Shown piece by piece: positions 50,249-61,500 of a DNA stretch of 64,000 nt (positions are counted from its first letter, which is position 1; every line of letters begins with the position of its first letter). The notes beneath the pieces are model-generated. The model searched no databases and had not been told where the DNA came from. It saw only the letters and a list, made by a program, of their open reading frames with translations. Source of the DNA: Anagrus nilaparvatae (taxonomy: Eukaryota > Arthropoda > Insecta > Hymenoptera > Mymaridae); NCBI GenBank assembly GCA_022575985.1, contig JAKSXM010000007.1, positions 10,542,501-10,606,500 on the forward strand, given 5' to 3'. Made by a program: the position numbers and the translations under genes.

Positions 50249-51120
50249 TATCTACAATATGAGTAATTTAGTGAAACTGATATAAAGGATAGGTGGATAA
50301 GTCTGAAATTTTGAAAAAACTGATTTGAATGGGTTCAGAATGAAAAATTTTTTAAAATTTTTTCCATACAACCATTGTGTAGATATCCCAAATGAGAGAA
50401 AAAATAATTTTTTTAATTTTTCATTTTCCTTTACATTTCAAGTCATTTGCAATTGTTGAACATGTAAAAAAAATTCCACTTGCTGCAACGAGATTTTTTT
50501 TTAGTGTCAGATGCGTTTTAGCCCTTTTACTAAAATAAGAAAAACCTTTTATATAAATTGACCTTTCTGGGATAAGTTAATTTGGTGGAGAAAATTTATG
50601 TCAGGAGATAAAAATTGAATTCAAAAGTGAATTTGATCCTTTTGGGGTAAAATGGCCAATCTACTGTAAAATTAAATGCAAATGGTAAAAATAAACTACT
50701 CATGGTAAATAGTTAATTTTTCTGTGGGATTCTGTAGGCTTGTTTTGTCAGACTCCCAAATATTGACACCAAATACATGAGCTCTGTTAGAGATTATTTA
50801 TAAAGGATCTTAGCTTTTTTCACTTTAATTGACGGGCTATTTCTTAATCGACGTAAGGATTTAATTGAGTTACAGTGTCCATATATGTGCCCTTCTTTGT
50901 TCTAAAATGCATAATATATCATAGTATGAATATAGGATAAAATAAAAAGCCGTTTAAAAAAAAACTTTTTGGATATATTATAAATTAAAAAATCTTTAAA
51001 AAAGTATTAATAAACGCTATACAAAATATTTTTTTTCGGAAATAAACAATTTCAACATGCATGATATTTTTTCATAACTCTAAATAACAAATCTAACAAG
51101 AAAATTTATGTTAATTAATA
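50249..51120. other. Intergenic, 3' side of the thiamin pyrophosphokinase gene
   Basis: A+T-rich DNA with a decayed MITE-like block near 50440-50510 (CACTTGCTGCAACGAGA then TTTTTTTTAGTGT). No clear AATAAA was found on the minus strand just downstream of the gene's stop. Confidence 0.45.
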
Positions 51121-54100
51121 TCAAATTTCTGACATTCCAGTTATTGGTTCTATTCCCATAGACCATAATAAATGTACATCTGTTGTTACTGTTACTTCTG
51201 AATGTCCATCATAAGTATTGGATGTGCTTATTAAACTACCATATTGCATACACGTATTATCTAAAATAATTGCAAAATATTTTATTAAAAATTTTTTTTT
51301 GCATTAATAAAGTAAGCTTTAATTTACTGTACTTACTTAAATTCCATTTAAGCCCTGTTGTGGATATGCAATTTTCAGAACTACCAAATGGAATAAGAGA
51401 GCACCAACTATTATTTTTTAAAAGTATATCAGGTACATGTATTTTATGTTTGCCTGGTTTTAGTAAACATGATATTGACGTACATGATAATAAAAAAACC
51501 TATTAGAATAGAAAAATTTTAGCTTAAATTATTGTAAAAAAAATATTTTTATTTTTAAATTTCAGTTCTTACCGGTGTATCATCAACAAATTTATGAGTT
51601 TTGTGCAAAGTACTTATTTGTCCAATAATATGGTCTACTCTTCCTGATGTTTCAGCTAGCACAACAATTCCATCCAACTAAAAATATAAATAAGTAATGA
51701 AATGTTAAATTTAATTTGGAGACACCAAAAATGGATATAAAACCTACATTAATTTGGTTACCATTAGCATATTGCCCTAATTCCTTAATTCCTTTTGTAA
51801 AATCTGTTTCATTATAATCTACTGTATAAATTATTTTAGACCCTAAACATTTTAATTTTTCTAAATATTCTGGTAGTATACTATCCATATCACCAGTGAC
51901 TAGAGTTGGTAAATATTTTTTACATTTTCCTGATAATAACGTATTTGCATGATCTCCTAAATAATTTATCCATCTATTGGTTCCTCCATCAATAGTTAAT
52001 GTTATACATGCTGAAATAATTAAAAAAATTTAATTTATTATTGTTTTCTGTATTTTTTTTTTGGATATCAGATTTTAAATTTTATGGAAAATTTTATTAG
52101 TATACGACACTACGTTAAAATTGTTTTTGACAGTCATGAATATAGTATTTGACGAGTCAGCCAATCGACAGTTAGTATAATAATTCTGAATTGTATAAAA
52201 TCGGGGTTTTAAAACATTTGTAGCAAAATTTTCTCAAATTTGCAAGTAATTTAATTGATTCTTGGTTTGACACAACTTAATAAATTTTTATCTGATAAAA
52301 AATCGTGTTTTTATGAGCGAAATTTAAAATTAATTTTTTGGCAAATAAATAAGTTAATCCTGGAAAACAAGATTTTTTATCAGATAATAAAATTAAGTTT
52401 GATCAAATATGAAAATATTAAACTAGGCTTGCAAATCTGACAAAATCAGATAATTTAATAAAAAACTAATTTATTTAAAGAGTGATTCTTAGTGAATTCA
52501 GCAAAAGTTTCCAGGTCGGGTCGCTGAAACCGGCTAAAAACTTTTTTTTGCTAATTACCTATCCAAAATGGACTATGTCCCCAAATTTTAGCCCTTAATA
52601 TTGAAAACTAAGCCCAGGGCGAATTTTTGAAAAAAAAAGACGTTTTCATCTTTCCTCAGCCACCCATTCTTCTTTTATGTGCCATTCCTTCTGGAAATCA
52701 TTAAAAATAATGAAAAAAGAGGTACTATAGTAAAATTTCCTCAGGAATCCAGTCATGCCAGTAGTTTTTGAAAATTCCTACACGGGGAGCCAGAAAATGC
52801 ATAAATTCACAGGGTATATTACGGAAACTACAGAAAAATTGTATATCCGAATTTTTTATTCAGCTTCTCAGGAAAAGCGTGTTTTTATATATATTTTCGG
52901 ATGCCATATCAACCTAGATGCGATCGAACTTCCTAGACCCTAAAATAACCGAAAAATCGTGAATTTTCCTCAATTTTTCTCATTTTTTAGCAGTTTTTTT
53001 GAATTTTCCCGCTCTAAATTACTCCCAACGATTTAAACAAGGTAAGATTCGGATTCCCAGGGAAATTTCATATATTTTCTTTATTTAAATCCTTTTTAGG
53101 CTTCGATGTAAACGAGCTCACACCAAATGCCTTTAATACAAAATTTTGATTTTTATCGTTTTTTAGCAGTTTTTTTGAATTTTCCCGCTCTAAATGACTC
53201 CGAACGATTTAAACAAAGTGAGATTCGGATTCCCAGGGAAATTTTACATATTTTCTTTATTTAAATCATTTTTAGGCTTCGATGTAAACGAGCTCACACC
53301 AAATGCTTTAAATACAAAATTTTGATTTTTATCGTTTTTTAGCAGTTTTTTTGAATTTTCCCGCTCTAAATGACTCCGAACGATTTAAACAAAGTGAGAT
53401 TCGGATTCCCAGGGAAATTTTACATATTTTCTTTATTTAAATCATTTTTAGGCTTCGATGTAAACGAGCTCACACCAAATGCTTTAAATACAAAATTTTG
53501 ATTTTTATCGTTTTTTAGCAGTTTTTTTGAATTTTCCCGCTGTAAATGACTCCGAACGATTTAAACAAGGTGAGATTCAGATTCCCAGGGAAATTTTACA
53601 TATTTTCTTTATTTAAATCATTTTTAGGCTTCGATGTAAACGAACTCACACCAAATGCCTTAAATACAAAATTTTGATTTTTATCGTTTTTTAGCAATTT
53701 TTTTGAATTTTCCCGCTCTAAATCACTCCGAACAATTTAAACAAGATGAGATTCAGATTCCCAGGGAAATTTTACATATTTTCTTAATTTAAATAATTTT
53801 TAGGCTTTGATGTAAACGAGCTCACACCAAATGCCTTAAATACTTTTGATTTTTATCGTTTTTTAGCAGTATTTTGGAATTTTGCCGTACTACATGACCC
53901 TGTATGATTTAATTAATGTCAAATTCGGGTTTCCAGTAAAATTTTAAACTTTTTCTCTGCTTTAATAATTTTTTGGCTTTAGTATAAAAGAGTTCATAGA
54001 AAATTCTATAAATTTAAATTATTTTTTAGCTCTATATTGGTCACTAGGTAGAATTCGGAGTTACATTCTATAAAATATAGCTATTCTTTAGAGAAAAAAA

Positions 54101-57100
54101 ATTTTTTAAATAATAATTAATGAATTACATATTTTAATAATCTTTAAAAGAATGAGTTTTTTAATAAAGAGAAAATTATTCTATTAAAAAAATTTTTATT
54201 GATATTTATATAATATTTAGCTTACAATAATGTATTCAGAAAATATTTTTATAATTTAGATAATTTATTCACAAATAGAATCCAAATTCTTTAGATATTG
54301 AGTGTATTTGGAATGAGTATGCCCTGATTTTATTTTTATTTTATCATCTTCATTTGTAGCCGATACATTGTATAAAATTTCATTAAAGCCTACTTTAACA
54401 CGGGTCTCAGTATCAGGCCATTTGTAGATATTTTTTGAAAAACTTTGTAATACAGATATTTTAGCTATTAATTCATCTTCAATTATATCTGTAATAAAAC
54501 CTACCGCCCAAGTTTTTGAGATTACGAAAGAGACATAAGTATTTGCTGACCATTTATAAGCTATTTTTTTCAACAAATTAAATCTTATGGAATAACTTTC
54601 ATCTGAACTTAAATATTTACAGCCAATTATTGTATTTGATAATGGAGTAAAGTCGTGATAATTTCGTGTTCCTGGAATGGTATGCGCCATTGATGATGTT
54701 GTGTCACGTTCCAGGCTTAACTACTCTCTGCTTATTATTATTGTTTTTATTGTAGGTAAATGATGTTCACAAAATTCATGAATGCGGCTTACATTCATTA
54801 TTTGATTATCAAATTCACGACGTAAACTTTCTTTGCTTGTACCTCCAATGATATCACAAGTTGATTTACCGTGAGAAGTTGCAAAAAATATCCACTTAGC
54901 ATCAATACCAAAATTCTTTTTATGTTGACATAAATTGTATAGGTTGGAACAATTTTTGTATTGTCCAGGACAACCATCGCTAACATACTCAATTTTCTTA
55001 ATTTGAGGCATATTTTCTTTTATGTACCTTACAATATATTTTTGAAAAACCTGAACTGCTACTACGTCATATTTACAATTTACGTAGCTTATTGTTTTAA
55101 TGAATAATATGAATACAATAAAAATGTTTTTAATGTAACTCATTTATTTAATAATAAATCTTGTAAACATTGACGATTGCCACGCCACATAGCTTTAAAT
55201 TTTTTATATACAATGTTTATTATTTTTAGCGCTAAATTTAAATTATTTAAAATTTTTTTCGGAAATAAGATTATTAGTAATTTACATCTTTAATAATATA
55301 ATATTTATTAAGTTGTTATTATATACGATATAATAAATCTTATTAGGAACCTTAAACAGATAAAGTACACACAAAACTGCTAAAAAACGATAAAAATCAA
55401 AATTTTGTATTTGAGGCATTTGGTGTGAGCTCGTTTACATCAAAGCCTAAAAATGATTTAAATAAAGAAAATATGTAAAATTTCCCTGGGAATCCGAATC
55501 TCACCTTGTTTAAATCGTTCGGAGTTATTTAGAGCGGGAAAATTCAAGAAAACTGCTAAAAAACGATAAAAATCAAAATTTTGTATTTAAAGCATTTGGT
55601 GTGAGCTCGTTTACATCGAAGCCTAAAAATGATTTAAATAAAGAAAATATGTAAAATTTCCCTGGGAATCCGAATCTCACTTTGTTTAAATCGTTCGGAG
55701 TCATTTAGAGCGGGAAAATTCAAAAAAACTGCTAAAAAACGATAAAAATCAAAATTTTGTATTTAAGGCATTTGGTGTGAGCTCGTTTACATCGAAGCCT
55801 AAAAAGGATTTAAATAAAGAAAATATATGAAATTTCCCTGGGAATCCGAATCTTACCTTGTTTAAATCGTTCGGAGTCATTTAGAGCGGGGAAATTCAAA
55901 AAACTGCTAAAAAATGAGAAAAATTGAGGAAAATTCACGATTTTTCGGTTATTTTAGGGTCTAGGAAGTTCGATCGCATCTAGGTTGATATGGCATCCGA
56001 AAATATATATAAAAACACGCTTTTCCTGAGAAGCTAAATAAAAAATTCGGATATACAATTTTTCTGTAGTTTCCGTAATATACCCTGTGAATTTATCGAT
56101 TTTCTGTCTCCCCGTGTAGGAATTTTCAAAAACTACTGGCATGACTGGATTTCTGAGGAAATTTTACTATAGTACCTCTTTTTTCATTATTTTTAATGAT
56201 TTCCAGAAGGAATGGCACATAAAAGAAGAATGGGTGGCTGAGGAAAGATGAAAACGTCTTTTTTTTTCAAAAATTCACCCTGGGCTTAGTTTTCAATATT
56301 AAGGGCTAAAATTTGGGGACATAGTCCATTTTGGATAGGTAATTGGCAAAAAAAAGTTTTTAGCCGGTTTCAGCGACCCGACCTGGAACCTTTTGCTGAA
56401 TTCACTAAGAATCACTCTAAAACTAAAACATATTCTTAACAATAATAGACAAATAATTAGCATCGTTCAGTGTTTCTAAGTACTAGTTAGAAGTATATTA
56501 AAGATAGCTTAAGTGACATAATTTATTGTGATTTACATGCAAAATATTTAATAGCAAAGATATAATTGAAAAATATTAACAGTCACATGAAAATCCATCA
56601 ATAAATACTGTATTGATTTTTTATAAAAAAATTAGGGCAAAGTTTTGTTTTCATAGTAACTTTTATTTTTGTAATGTCAATTCCAAAATTTAAAATTTTT
56701 GAAGAGTGTATAATAAGTTGATAATAAGAATACCAGTTTTGCGCGTAAATAAGAAAAACGATTTAAAACGAATTTTAAATTCGGATTTAATTTCGTTATT
56801 AAACGTAATTTTTTTCATAGATTTTGATAGTTGACCCAATATTTAAAGAAACATGCTTGTTATTTTTTGAAAAATTTTTTTAAAGTTAATATAAATTAAA
56901 ATATTTACCTTTTTCCCACACTGATAACAAAAAATCTTGTTTTAAAAATATTGGCCTATGCAATACAACTACTGCATATTTTAAATTTCTTAACGTTTCT
57001 ATTTTTATAAAATTTATTGGATTCCAATTATTTTCTATTAAATTAATATCTTTTTTATTCATTTTGTGCTTTAATAAATTATTAAAATTTTTTAATATTA

Positions 57101-57119
57101 GGTTAGTTTTTAAAAACAT
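51121..57119 (-). CDS. Thiamin pyrophosphokinase (five exons, complete)
   Basis: Transfers pyrophosphate from ATP to thiamine, giving the cofactor thiamine diphosphate; cytosolic. Exons on the minus strand: 57119-56909, 52010-51748, 51677-51573, 51499-51337, 51260-51121. All have GT/AG junctions and phases that join cleanly into 293 codons. Family motifs seen: LKYAVVVLHRP in exon 1; DGGTNRW and GDMDSI in exon 2; then the NETDFTK motif; ETSGRVDHI in exon 3; LLKPGKHKIHV and TTGLKWNL in exon 4; STSNTYDG then VTVTTDVHLLWSM in exon 5. It is some 50 residues longer than the human enzyme, mostly at the N terminus; a second in-frame methionine at residue 20 (57062) could be the true start. Intron 1 is 4.9 kb, swollen by a mobile element; the others are 70-80 bp. 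All motifs are intact. Confidence 0.93.
52975..54005. repeat. 176-bp tandem repeat, left arm (five to six units)
   Basis: The CTTCGATGTAAACGAGCTC block recurs at 53101, 53277, 53453, 53629 and 53805, an exact 176-bp period, with a decayed sixth unit near 53977. Each unit also contains GAATTTTCCCGCTCTAAATG and ATTCCCAGGGAAATTTTA. Confidence 0.92.
54265..55143 (-). pseudogene. Element-encoded protein of unknown family, one internal TAG; possibly DDE-transposase related
   Basis: A 293-codon frame on the minus strand interrupted only by TAG at 54721-54723; the frame reads through either side without shift. The N-terminal part begins with a hydrophobic stretch (residues 6-18) and contains SDGCPGQYKN and FFATSHGKSTCDIIGGT, motifs remembered from a large family of uncharacterised animal proteins linked to repeats. 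The acidic and CD/GG pattern could be an RNase H-like catalytic remnant, but this is inference. The C-terminal part (MAHTIPGTRNYHDF onward) is hydrophilic. It lies alone between the long inverted repeats. It may be the element's own broken gene, or the stop may be recoded or spliced out. Confidence 0.6.
55376..55915. repeat. 176-bp tandem repeat, right arm (three units, inverted)
   Basis: The inverse of the left-arm unit, with GCCTAAAAATG-type landmarks at about 55443, 55619 and 55795 (176-bp period). Individual units match particular left-arm units closely, as if the arms exchange sequence. Confidence 0.9.
56419..56908. other. Remaining part of thiamin pyrophosphokinase intron 1
   Basis: A+T-rich intronic sequence between the element's right end and the exon 1 donor at 56908; no other feature seen. 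Confidence 0.6.
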
Positions 57120-57794
57120 GCTTTATAAAACTCTGCATTTTTTTATTATTCATTGACTATACTTTTTTTAAATTTAAAATAATAAAACAGTACAAAATTT
57201 TAAAAATTTTTAGCTTAGTTTTTATTATTAATATTTTCTTTTTCAGTTATTAAAAAATAAAATAAAAAATTTTAATATTCTCTGTTATTGCTTATAAACT
57301 TGAAGCAGAACAGTTTGTACACTGATTAAAACATTGACATGCGCACATTTTTAAAAGCCAGAAAACGTAAAATTTTGAATAATAATTTTGAATTCCTGCA
57401 AGTCATTTTAAAATTTTTGTAATAAAAAATCATTTATAGTTATCTAAATTACTATTAATTTACATAAATTTCAATCAGAATAGAAATAAAGTAAAATAAC
57501 ATTCATTTTTGCGGGCCATGTATTATGTAACTTGTTATTTTACTATGTTAATTTTAATCAATTTGCTATCATAACATTACGCTATCTATGGATAAAATAG
57601 TTTTGAAAATATTTGTGATAACAGTAGAAATTTTTTTTTTCATTATAAGATATCACATATCTTATTAAACTACGGTAACAAAGATATCTTCTTTTTTATG
57701 TGGTTATTTTTAAAATTTTTTGCAGTAATTTTTTTTTTGTAAATTGTAAAATTTTTGCAAAAATAATCGCAAATTTTTTTTTTTAATTTGCTTT
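57120..57794. other. Intergenic: upstream of thiamin pyrophosphokinase
   Basis: Must contain the promoter and 5' UTR of the minus-strand kinase gene, but no TATA box, initiator or UTR exon could be singled out in the A+T-rich sequence. Confidence 0.4.
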
Positions 57795-57992
57795 TGAACG
57801 TGGAACGTGTTCATAGAGAAATGTATTTGAAAAAGACCATAAATTCGGGGCCGGGGGGGTGATAAGCGACCGTTTTTAGGGTGGGGGGGGGTCTAATGGA
57901 CTAATATTTTTGATTTTTTTAGGGGCTTTTTAAAATTTCGGTTCTAGTACTGACAGTTAAAACTGTTAACACACAAACAAGTTACAAGTTTT
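57795..57992 (-). repeat. Dispersed repeat family, copy 6 (inverted)
   Basis: Reads GAACGTGGAACGTGTTCATA, then a G-run block, TTTTTAGGGGCTTTTT and a degenerate ACACACAAACAAGTTAC end: the inverse order of copies 1-4, much decayed and lacking most of the internal short repeats. Confidence 0.5.
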
Positions 57993-58520
57993 TTTTTTAC
58001 ATTTTTTAAAGTCGAGAAAATATTTTATTTGTACTTACCTATGAAGAATATTTGCTATAAATGCTGAAGCTTTGAAAATGATTTTTGTAGTTTTCATCAT
58101 TGGTCAAACCTCTAAAATTAAAATTTTGACTTTGAATGAAAATCATGATTTTAAAAATCTAATGAAGGCCCCCTAATATGATTAATTAAAAGTAAATAAA
58201 CAAATTTTGTTTTTACACCTCAAGAAAAAAGGCAAAATAATAATTTTTTTTTTTTAAGTATATTTTTTTATATACAAAAAACTTTCTTACAAAAATAATT
58301 GAACATTTTATAAATGTCTAAAATTTAAAGTACATTATATTTATTCCTAAGTAAGATAGGAATGTGTATTTTAAATAAAATAAAATATATAGTTATAATA
58401 AAATATTACTTTTAACTGTAACATTATGTAAAAACGTTAAACATTTGTATTTTATACAATAGTTAATTTTTGAAAAGGAAATTGAAAACTTTCCACTACA
58501 GGTTTCATGTTAAATTTTAA
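57993..58520. other. Intergenic: 3' region of dipeptidyl peptidase III gene
   Basis: On the minus strand an AATAAA lies near 58337-58342, about 180 bp past the stop codon, and is a plausible poly(A) signal. Nothing else recognised. Confidence 0.4.
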
Positions 58521-61500
58521 TTATTTAGAAAAATGTTTAATATCTTTTTCCCAAAGTTTGATCAAATTTTCTGAAGTTGCAGTTGATGGAAAACGATCTA
58601 TCCATGATTGGATGAAACCTTCGGGCGTTTCATCGTAAGTTTTTAAGCTTACGTTTCCATTATCTGAAATAAAAATTTATGTATATGTTACAGCGAAACC
58701 TATACTTTGACGTTTATTTTTTTATACGATAGTTGTAAATTTTAGGTATTTTAGTTCTTCAACCTATCCGATTTGAAAACATTGAAAAATAAAAATAAAT
58801 TCAGGCTTAAATCTATATAGACGCTAGAGAAAAGGACCCAAACGTAATATGCGAGATAATATGAATTCAGGTTATATAGAATTGAAGAAAATTTGAAATT
58901 AGTATTACAAATTATATTTTTGCCTAAAATAAAAAATTTTGAGTGCACGTGGTTTTAAATTTAATTTTTTACGGTTATTTAATTAAATAATGCCGATATT
59001 TATTACTGAGGCTGAATAATTGAGCCAGGCCCAATTTTCTATACCCTAGTTTGCATGTATAAAAATTTGATTTAGCCACTTTTTTTTAACACGGTGCTTG
59101 TGGTCCTTTTATCTAGTGCTGATAAAAGATAATTATGGATTACTGAATTTATAAAATTTACTAAAACCAATTGAAATATTGCCTAAAAGTTAAAATATGT
59201 TATAGAAAAGTCTTAAGGCCACAAATTTAGAGTCTGCAGTTCCCGGAAAATGTTAATCTCTGATTCCAAAATATATTTTTACTCAAAACGAAATTTCTAT
59301 TGAACTCTGCTTATTATGGTTGATAAAAAGTAAAAAATTTAAATTCATCAGAGGATTTTACAAGATCGATCAAATTAACTATCAACTTTTTGAAATTAAA
59401 AATAAATTTAGTGCTAAAATACCCACCGATGTTAAAATAAAAATTTCCCATATATTATATTATCCTTTCTAGAAAATTACATTTTGGTAACTACTACTTT
59501 AAAATTATCTCTTTAAGGGCGGAATATTAACCCATTAACGCCTAATTGACCATTTTCAGACAGATGAATATTTCGATATAAAGAAATAAATATTTTGCAC
59601 TAATAATCTCACCTAGTAGGTTTCTAGGGTCGCTGTTTTTATTCCCGAACTTCACTTTCACCTACAACCCCTAGGTAAAGCGATATCAAGCCCTAATTAG
59701 GGTAAATTAAATATAATATATAAAATTTTTTTAAATTTTTATTCCCGCGAGCAGAAACTTAATTGGCATTGAAAATAATTTTTGTCTAAAAAAGTAAATA
59801 AAAGTATATATAAATAACCAATTCTATTTGAAGGATGAAAAGGGAGAGGTAATAGGATAGATTTTATAGGTATACAAAATTTGACAATTTTACCTAGTAG
59901 GTATATTTTTTCGTATTCCTATTTCTGAAGTCAGTTTTTTCCTATTATCTAATTTTTTTAGGAGTTTTAGGTAAAAACCGAATTCAGAAATGGAAAGAGC
60001 GACCAAAAATACCTACTAGGTGAACGTTTCAGTCCAAAATTTTCAAATTAAGTATAAATGTAAAATCTATCCCCTTACTCCCCTCCTATTCACACTTCTG
60101 ATAGGATTAATTTTCTATACAGCAGAGAAAATCGTTTTCAATGTCAAATAATGTTTTAATCTTGTAAATAAATATTTCAAAAAATTTTATAAAATTTACC
60201 CTACTTTAGGGGTCGATATCCTTTTACCCAGGAGTTTTAGATGAAAGTGGACTTCGGAAATGAAAAGAGCGACCCGAAAAACTTACTGGGCAAAGTTTTT
60301 AGCCAAAAATTTTTCATATTTTGAATACCTGTGAAATCCTTCCCCCTACTCTTCCTATTCATCCTCCAGATTGGGTTAATTTTCTATAAATATTTATATT
60401 TTCTTTTTTTAACTTTTTGAAAGTGAAAATAATCGTTTTTAATACCAAATAATGCTTTAATCACGTAAATAAAAATTTCAAAAAATTTTATAAAACGAAT
60501 CCTACTTTAGGGGTTGATATTTCTTTGCCTAGGGGTTATAGATAAAAATGGACTTCAGAATTTGAAAGAGCCACCCAAAAAACCTACTAGGGAAATTTTT
60601 TAGCCGAAAAGTTCAAATTTATAATACTTGTAAAATATATCCCCTTACCCCCCTATTTACCCCCCCACCCCAAATAGGGTTAATTTTCTATACATACGTA
60701 TTTTAATTTTTAATACATATTTTAATTTTTTTATTGGTTTCGCAATTTAATCGTAAACTATTTTTTTTTAACTTTTAAAACTTGTAATTAAGGCCAAAAC
60801 ATTAAGACTGACTTTCAATTAAAATGTTTTAAAAAAACTTACCGTCAACAAATGTATTAGCTTGTACAAGAATTTTTGCTGGTTTCTTATGTGCTAATAC
60901 AATGTCTCTCCATTTAGCCCATGGATGAGTTCCAGTCTCAGGTACTTCACTGTATTTCATAAACATGTCCTCAGCATTTTTAACATCAGCAGTACTCTTG
61001 TAAATTTGCAACTTTAATAAAAACTCCTTAATAACATTTTTACCAACCGTGTTAATCTTGCTTTTATTTAATGACATTAACAAATTTTTTCCATCATCAG
61101 TTTCAACAACTTTTAAAAAATCGTCTCCTGCTTCTATACAAACTCTCATAAGTACATAACGAGCTTGGTCATGAGCTTGCAACCACTTTTTTTTTAATGG
61201 ATCATAGGATTTCAAGGCTCTTCCACAACCAGACCAAAACAGTGATAGCCAATTAACGTATATGACATCTTCTATTTCAGAATCAGAAATATCAAATATT
61301 TTAGCAATTTCTTTTTCTAAACTTAAGTAAAGGCCTACAGCTTCTGCTTTACATTCTTCATAAGCAGATTTAAAAGTCCCAAACAGTGAATTGAATGATT
61401 GACCATCTTCATAATAAGTTACTGGTTCATTGGTGAAAGGGTTTTTAAGATTTTCATGATCAAAATTAAATTTTCCATCTGATTTTATTAAAAATTTTCC

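Larger units (their letters stand above)
52479..56418. mobile_element. 3.9-kb element with very long terminal inverted repeats, inside thiamin pyrophosphokinase intron 1
   Basis: AGAGTGATTCTTAGTGAATT at 52479 is matched by the inverse at 56418. The first 500 bp or so of each end is almost identical (the frames at 52755-52943 and 55954-56142 are the same sequence read from each arm). Inward, each arm continues as tandem 176-bp units, five to six on the left and three on the right. Between the arms lies one open frame with an internal stop. A target duplication was not resolved. It looks like a DNA transposon, possibly recently inserted. Confidence 0.85.

Noticed and set aside
52755..56142. Matching 62-codon frames at 52755-52943 and 55954-56142
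   Set aside because: Both are inside the terminal inverted repeats of the intronic element; the duplication explains them without coding.
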